Shown: in pieces, positions 60,117 to 64,000 of the stretch
Layout of the letters: each line of letters starts with the position of its first letter
Position numbering within the stretch: the stretch's first letter is position 1
Source of the DNA: Planctomycetota bacterium
GTDB lineage: Bacteria > Planctomycetota > E44-bin39
Direction of reading: 5' to 3'
Length of the DNA stretch: 64,000 nucleotides
Assembly (NCBI GenBank): GCA_004376375.1
Contig: SOJX01000087.1
Coordinates: 207,238 to 271,237, forward strand
The notes under the pieces: model-generated
Seen by the model: only the letters and a program-made list of their open reading frames with translations
Databases searched by the model: none
Told to the model about the DNA's origin: nothing
Made by a program: the position numbers and the translations under genes

Positions 60117-61841
60117 ATGGGGGAAAGGCGTTCGGCTGTAAGAGTCTATACGCGGCCGTGGGGATGCAACTTGCCTAAATCGGAAAAAATACAGGTATTC
60201 GTGATGCTTATAGCCGTCGGCCTTCTCGTCGGCATTGTGCTGGTCTATATTTCCATGCCGCAGGACGAGATGCCGATAGATAGCGGCGGCGGGCAGGAAG
60301 CCGCGCCGGCGCCCGGGGGAGAGGAAGTAAAGTTCAAGCCCCAAAAGCATGATCCCTGGGGCGGTGCCCGGCGTATCGGGCATGACGACGATTTCGCGAC
60401 TTTCGACCAGGTTAACACCGGGTGCGTTCGCGGGCACATCTACGACCTGAACGGCCGGCCGATACCCACCGCCGAAGTTACGAAAGACGGCCCCGACGAC
60501 TGGCGCACGGCCATGGCTGACAAGAACGGTTTTTATGAGCTGCGCCTTCCCGCCGGACCGGTCAGCCGCATAAAGGCCGTGATGACCGGCTATTCCGCCA
60601 ACGGTGCGATTATCAACAACCTCAAGACCGACGAGGTAAGGGAAGGCGTCGATATCTACCTCGGGTACGGCGCCGACGCGATTGCGCATGTTATCAACAG
60701 CGAGACCGGACAGGGAGTGCCGGACGTTATGATCAGGCTCTACACCGCGGACCGCGCGGCGAACGCGTATAACCGCTCGGCCCAGGAAACGTCGGACGAC
60801 AGCGGGGATATCAGGTTTTACAGCCTCGGGCTGCACAAGTACATAGTTACGGTAAGGCACATGGAATATTTCCTGGCCGGCCAGCAGCGGATGGAAGTTA
60901 TAATTGAGCCCGATACGATAAACGAGTTCACCGTCGAACTCAGCATGGGCGGGATAATCACCGGCACGGTCACCGATGAGTCCGGAGCGCCCGTTCCCGA
61001 GGCCCGGGTCTGGGTTACCGCCGCACCCAACGCGCCGTTCCCCGGTCCGTACAGAACCGTTACCGCCGGGCAGGACGGCAAGTACCGGCTTGCCGGTCTG
61101 AAGACGGGCGACTTCAAGGTTATCTGCCACAAGCCGGGATTTCTGCGCGATGACGACGATGGCAACGTCGTCTCAGTCGTGGCCGGCGAAACGGTGCCGG
61201 ACATGGATTTTCGGCTCAAGACGGGCAATTACATAGCGGGTATGGTGACCTCGAAGGCCGACGGCATGCCCATCGAAAGCGCGACCATTACGGTATACGG
61301 GAACGGCAGCTACGGCTCGGGCAAAAGCGACTCGGAAGGCCACTACAAGATTACCGGCCTGAAGGACGGCGTTTTCACCGTAAGCGCAAACCTGTATACG
61401 AAGGACTACCTCACGGAACGGCAGTCAAGCGAGGCGGGCAGGGATGACTGCAACTTCATGCTGAGCAAGGGCGGCGTTGTAAAGGGCCGGGTTTATGTAC
61501 CGGGCGAGTTCACCGGCTTCTCCGTCAGGATGGAAGAGACGGAAGCCGAGGAAGGCAAGCAGCGCTACATTCGTCAGCAGTATTTCCGCAACAAGGACGG
61601 GTCCTTCGAGCTGAAGAAAATGAAAGCCGGCACTTATACCATTAAGGCTTTCGGGCGGAACTACAGCGACAGCGAGGTTCAGACCATTACCGTGGCCTCC
61701 GAGCAGGTTACCGAGGCTGTCCTTGAGCTGGGCCTCCCGTCCGCAAATCCAAAGCCGGATCCGCGACGTATGCACCGGATAACGCCGTACCGCCGGGGCC
61801 AGGGAGGGAAGAAGCTCCGGGAATTGCCGGGCAGACGGTAG
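60117..61841 (+). CDS. Membrane-anchored protein with five carboxypeptidase-regulatory-like domains
   Basis: A 574-residue protein with one N-terminal helix (VFVMLIAVGLLVGIVLVYIS), an acidic Pro/Gly linker, then about five CarboxypepD_reg-like beta sandwiches, e.g. GCVRGHIYDLNGRPIPTAEV, GGIITGTVTDESGAPVPEAR, GNYIAGMVTSKADGMPIESA and GGVVKGRVYVPGE. The C-terminal tail is basic. These domains are structural or ligand-binding; a surface or periplasmic role is likely. Start choice is open: ATG at 60117 overlaps TATAAT, whereas TTG at 60171 has GGGGAT upstream and gives a cleaner N-terminus. Confidence 0.75.
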   Translation: MGERRSAVRVYTRPWGCNLPKSEKIQVFVMLIAVGLLVGIVLVYISMPQDEMPIDSGGGQEAAPAPGGEEVKFKPQKHDPWGGARRIGHDDDFATFDQVNTGCVRGHIYDLNGRPIPTAEVTKDGPDDWRTAMADKNGFYELRLPAGPVSRIKAVMTGYSANGAIINNLKTDEVREGVDIYLGYGADAIAHVINSETGQGVPDVMIRLYTADRAANAYNRSAQETSDDSGDIRFYSLGLHKYIVTVRHMEYFLAGQQRMEVIIEPDTINEFTVELSMGGIITGTVTDESGAPVPEARVWVTAAPNAPFPGPYRTVTAGQDGKYRLAGLKTGDFKVICHKPGFLRDDDDGNVVSVVAGETVPDMDFRLKTGNYIAGMVTSKADGMPIESATITVYGNGSYGSGKSDSEGHYKITGLKDGVFTVSANLYTKDYLTERQSSEAGRDDCNFMLSKGGVVKGRVYVPGEFTGFSVRMEETEAEEGKQRYIRQQYFRNKDGSFELKKMKAGTYTIKAFGRNYSDSEVQTITVASEQVTEAVLELGLPSANPKPDPRRMHRITPYRRGQGGKKLRELPGRR

Positions 61842-61855
61842 AACCTCCTCTTTTC

Positions 61856-61918
61856 GATTTCGGATTGCGGATTTCGGATTTATTCCAGTCCGAAATCAGC
61901 AGCCTGAAATCCGAAATT
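61856..61918. repeat. Period-7 inverted array, unit GATTTCG
   Basis: Left arm (61856-61882): GATTTCG, GATTGCG, GATTTCG, GATTTA. Short loop. Right arm (61888-61918): GTC, CGAAATC, AGCAGCC, TGAAATC, CGAAATT. It ends 7 bases before the next ATG. Confidence 0.88.
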
Positions 61919-61925
61919 GAAACAT

Positions 61926-63455
61926 ATGGTTTCTGATAATTCTACCACCAGGAACGCCGACGACGCCGGGAAAAGGGACACCACGTTCTGGTTCCTCACC
62001 GTGATAAAAGGGCTGGTCGCGGCCGCTTTCGCCGCGATTTATTTTCTGCTCCCGGCAGTATCGCATTTCACCCGGAGTGGCGCCGGTTCGGACGGGTCTG
62101 AGTTTTTCAACCGCGCGGACGGGACCTGGTTCCTTTTCAGCTTTCTCCTCGCTTTGCCGCTCGTGGTTTCAGTTGCCGCTCCTTTTACGGGCAAATTCAG
62201 GAAAGGCGCGCTCAGGCGCCTCCGCCCGTGGATTTTCTGGGTCGGGCTTGTCGGGAACATGGTCTACCTCAACTGGTTTGTCCCGCCTCTGCCCGATACC
62301 AGGGCCAATCCGCTTGTCGACGACATGCTCCGGGTGCAGCATATTGCATTCGCCCTTTCCCAGTATGCGGAAGCCTATGACGGCCAGTTGCCTTTGGCGC
62401 TCGACGAACTGGTCGACCTGGGGCTTCTCGACCTCGAGAAACCCGTACAGAGCCCCGGCCTGCCCGACCCTGATGAGAAAGACGGGAAACCCGACCGCTC
62501 CTATATTTACTTTCCCGGGATAATGCCCGACATGCCGGCCGGGTGCATAATTCTCGCCAGCCGCATAAGCCTCTATTTCCACCGCTACAGCCTGCAGACC
62601 TGCTGGTATATCGAGAACGGCTTCCGGGTACCCGACCCCAACCGCATCGGCTCCAGGAAGCTCAAGTCGTATGAGGAAATGCTGGGCAAGGATGGCGGTA
62701 AAGGGGGTATAGTCGCCGCGCAGCGTGACGGGCTGAATATTATAAAAGGCGGCTTTGGTGATCCGAAGCGGCTTGGGCTTGCCCTTGGCGCGCTCAAGAA
62801 CCGCAGACAGCCTCTCATCGTGCGGTGCCTTATCGCGTGGGCGCTCGGCGCGCGCAAGGTGAAGGCGGCGAAGCCGACGCTGCGGGACGTGTTCAAAAGA
62901 AGCAGCTTCACCCCCGACCTGAAATTCGAGTGCGCGCGCGCCCTGCTTCGCATGGGTGGTAACGTTTCAGAGCTGCGCGGACCCGCGAAGTGGATTGCAT
63001 TCAACAGGCTGGCCACCGGCTTCAGCGACCCGCCGCTGGATAATGATATTCCGGCCATTGTATCGGCCGTTGAAAACCTCGGGCGGGGCGAGATGGGCGA
63101 GGATGAATTTGCCTTGTCGCTGAAACTTTCGCCCGAGACTGCCGCGGATTTCAAAAACATACTCCTGGGCTCGGGAATTGTCAGGCGAAAAGCGGGCGGG
63201 AAAGTCGAGCTCGGACGGTACGGCCGGATACTTCTTGAAGGCGAGCGCGAGAAGCTGATTAATGCAATCGGCGCGCGCCGGCTGGCGCATGTCGCGCAGC
63301 GGCGCGACACCGACCCGCGTTATACCGTCCGCAGGCAGGCGATTGAAGCGCTTATTCTGCGTTTCCCGGACAGGCGGGGCTACGAGCCGTTCCTCGACCT
63401 TGCCGCGCGCCGCGCCGCCGCCGCGCGTTGGAAAGCATTATTTACCCATCCGTAG
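61926..63455 (+). CDS. Membrane protein with soluble C-terminal domain
   Basis: A 509-residue protein with three hydrophobic helices in the first 120 residues (VIKGLVAAAFAAIYFLLPAV, FSFLLALPLVVSVAAP, WIFWVGLVGNMVYLNWFV), then a segment resembling type II secretion minor-pseudopilin-like sequence (MLRVQHIAFALSQYAEAYDG). The rest is basic and helical with HEAT-like helices (LGLALGALKNRRQPLIVRCL). ATG at 61926 was chosen over TTG at 61917, which falls in the repeat array. Function unknown. Confidence 0.6.
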   Translation: MVSDNSTTRNADDAGKRDTTFWFLTVIKGLVAAAFAAIYFLLPAVSHFTRSGAGSDGSEFFNRADGTWFLFSFLLALPLVVSVAAPFTGKFRKGALRRLRPWIFWVGLVGNMVYLNWFVPPLPDTRANPLVDDMLRVQHIAFALSQYAEAYDGQLPLALDELVDLGLLDLEKPVQSPGLPDPDEKDGKPDRSYIYFPGIMPDMPAGCIILASRISLYFHRYSLQTCWYIENGFRVPDPNRIGSRKLKSYEEMLGKDGGKGGIVAAQRDGLNIIKGGFGDPKRLGLALGALKNRRQPLIVRCLIAWALGARKVKAAKPTLRDVFKRSSFTPDLKFECARALLRMGGNVSELRGPAKWIAFNRLATGFSDPPLDNDIPAIVSAVENLGRGEMGEDEFALSLKLSPETAADFKNILLGSGIVRRKAGGKVELGRYGRILLEGEREKLINAIGARRLAHVAQRRDTDPRYTVRRQAIEALILRFPDRRGYEPFLDLAARRAAAARWKALFTHP

Positions 63456-63549
63456 GAGGATAATTCCACTTTGCTTTCAGGATTTATATACTGGGTGATA
63501 TAAATGTATCTACCGGATGATATAGATATATGCCATTATCTTTGTATGT

Positions 63550-63942
63550 ATGATGCTTTTTGGCATTCCAGGGCTGATAGCAGGCGGTTTTCTCGGCGGG
63601 TTCGTGAATTGGAAGATTTTTATTAAGTACTACAATACAACGAAAAAAGAATTCGCCTTTATAGTATCGATAGCAACCATAGTCATTGGATTAAGCGTTT
63701 TCATAATATATTTTATTCTTGGCCGTGTTGAGTATAGGGCTGGCGCTCTGCTTATAGCCGTATTTGCCGGCTATGTAACCGGTGTAATAGGGTTCGCAAC
63801 GCAATTCTGGCTTTTTACACCCAAGAACACGGCAGCAAGTATGAGAGAACATATCGTAGTTGGAATGATTCTTTCTCTCATTCAATTGACTTCCATAATA
63901 ATCGGAACGTTTGCCATAACATTTATAGCTACCAGATTCTAA
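63550..63942 (+). CDS. Small four-helix membrane protein
   Basis: A 130-residue hydrophobic protein with four helices (IPGLIAGGFLGGFVNW, FIVSIATIVIGLSVFIIYFI, LLIAVFAGYVTGVIGFA, GMILSLIQLTSIIIGTFAI). The codon use and the flanking DNA are visibly AT-richer than the rest of the window, hinting at later acquisition. No homologous family recognised. The gap 63456-63549 before it and the final 58 bases hold nothing else supportable. Confidence 0.6.
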   Translation: MMLFGIPGLIAGGFLGGFVNWKIFIKYYNTTKKEFAFIVSIATIVIGLSVFIIYFILGRVEYRAGALLIAVFAGYVTGVIGFATQFWLFTPKNTAASMREHIVVGMILSLIQLTSIIIGTFAITFIATRF

Positions 63943-64000
63943 TTTGATTTCAAGGCGCGCCAGAAACGCCGGCAAATTATTCTTATTAACGCGCAGCAAG

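Noticed and set aside
26357..61918. Reading the period-7/8 arrays as a CRISPR array
   Set aside because: Units are 7-8 bases, contiguous without spacers, differ at each locus, and no cas genes are present.

Overview
The window is a GC-rich, gene-dense bacterial chromosome segment from a Gram-negative organism. Lipoproteins, an MlaD/MCE protein, type II signal peptides, type IV pilus parts (PilT, a PilX-like protein) and Feo iron uptake all point that way. The DUF3857/transglutaminase-like proteins, FG-GAP and SBBP propeller lipoproteins, giant PilX-LamG protein, VWA triplet and ABC-2/CPBP fusion fit best with a Planctomycetota (PVC-group) genome, probably a metagenome-assembled one. This placement is inference from gene content; there is no rRNA gene or other phylogenetic anchor here. 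No tRNA, CRISPR array, prophage or complete transposon was seen.

Layout. 1-5.6 kb, plus strand: the end of pilT, then coaX, a shortened MnmE-like GTPase, pyrR, pyrB, pyrC and a lipoprotein, mostly overlapping, so one housekeeping operon. 5.7-16 kb: secreted or membrane proteins of unknown role, a DJ-1/PfpI lipoprotein with a decayed duplicate behind it, 5-formyl-THF cyclo-ligase, an O-methyltransferase, a TPR lipoprotein with an MlaD-like protein, and a seven-repeat SBBP propeller. 16-23.5 kb, minus strand: NatA/NatB-type ABC exporter (permease fused to a CPBP protease), signal peptidase I overlapping a sirtuin, and a CHASE2 adenylate cyclase. 23.6-33.3 kb, minus strand: secreted proteins, a 1156-residue PilX-LamG protein and three tandem VWA paralogues that share an upstream 14-mer. 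33.5-35.5 kb: ftsY, nusB, ribH. 35.7-42 kb, plus strand: a 1523-residue FG-GAP lipoprotein, two membrane-associated proteins and rpmH, a 45-residue gene. 42-47 kb, minus strand: a surface-glycan operon of glycosyltransferases and methyltransferases. 47-51 kb, minus strand: an iron operon of DtxR regulator, Fur-FeoA fusion, FeoA, FeoB and a Cys-rich FeoB partner, with a DtxR-type operator over its promoter. 51-64 kb, plus strand: two DUF3857-like proteins (one apparently a pseudoenzyme), an RsbW-like kinase, a TrkA/RCK protein with an altered pore, a HEAT-repeat protein and several secreted or membrane proteins.

The structure least explained by genes is intergenic. At nine places between 26 and 62 kb, gene boundaries carry tandem arrays of 7- or 8-base units. 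The unit differs at each place, but the period is always 7 or 8. At five places the array is followed by its own reverse complement, so it would fold into a long hairpin (clearest at 42030-42141, six 8-mers against six 8-mers). A separate family of GTAG-headed palindromes resembling REP elements occurs at 9.6, 10.9, 25.2 and 30.1 kb, with a degenerate copy at 35.0 kb.
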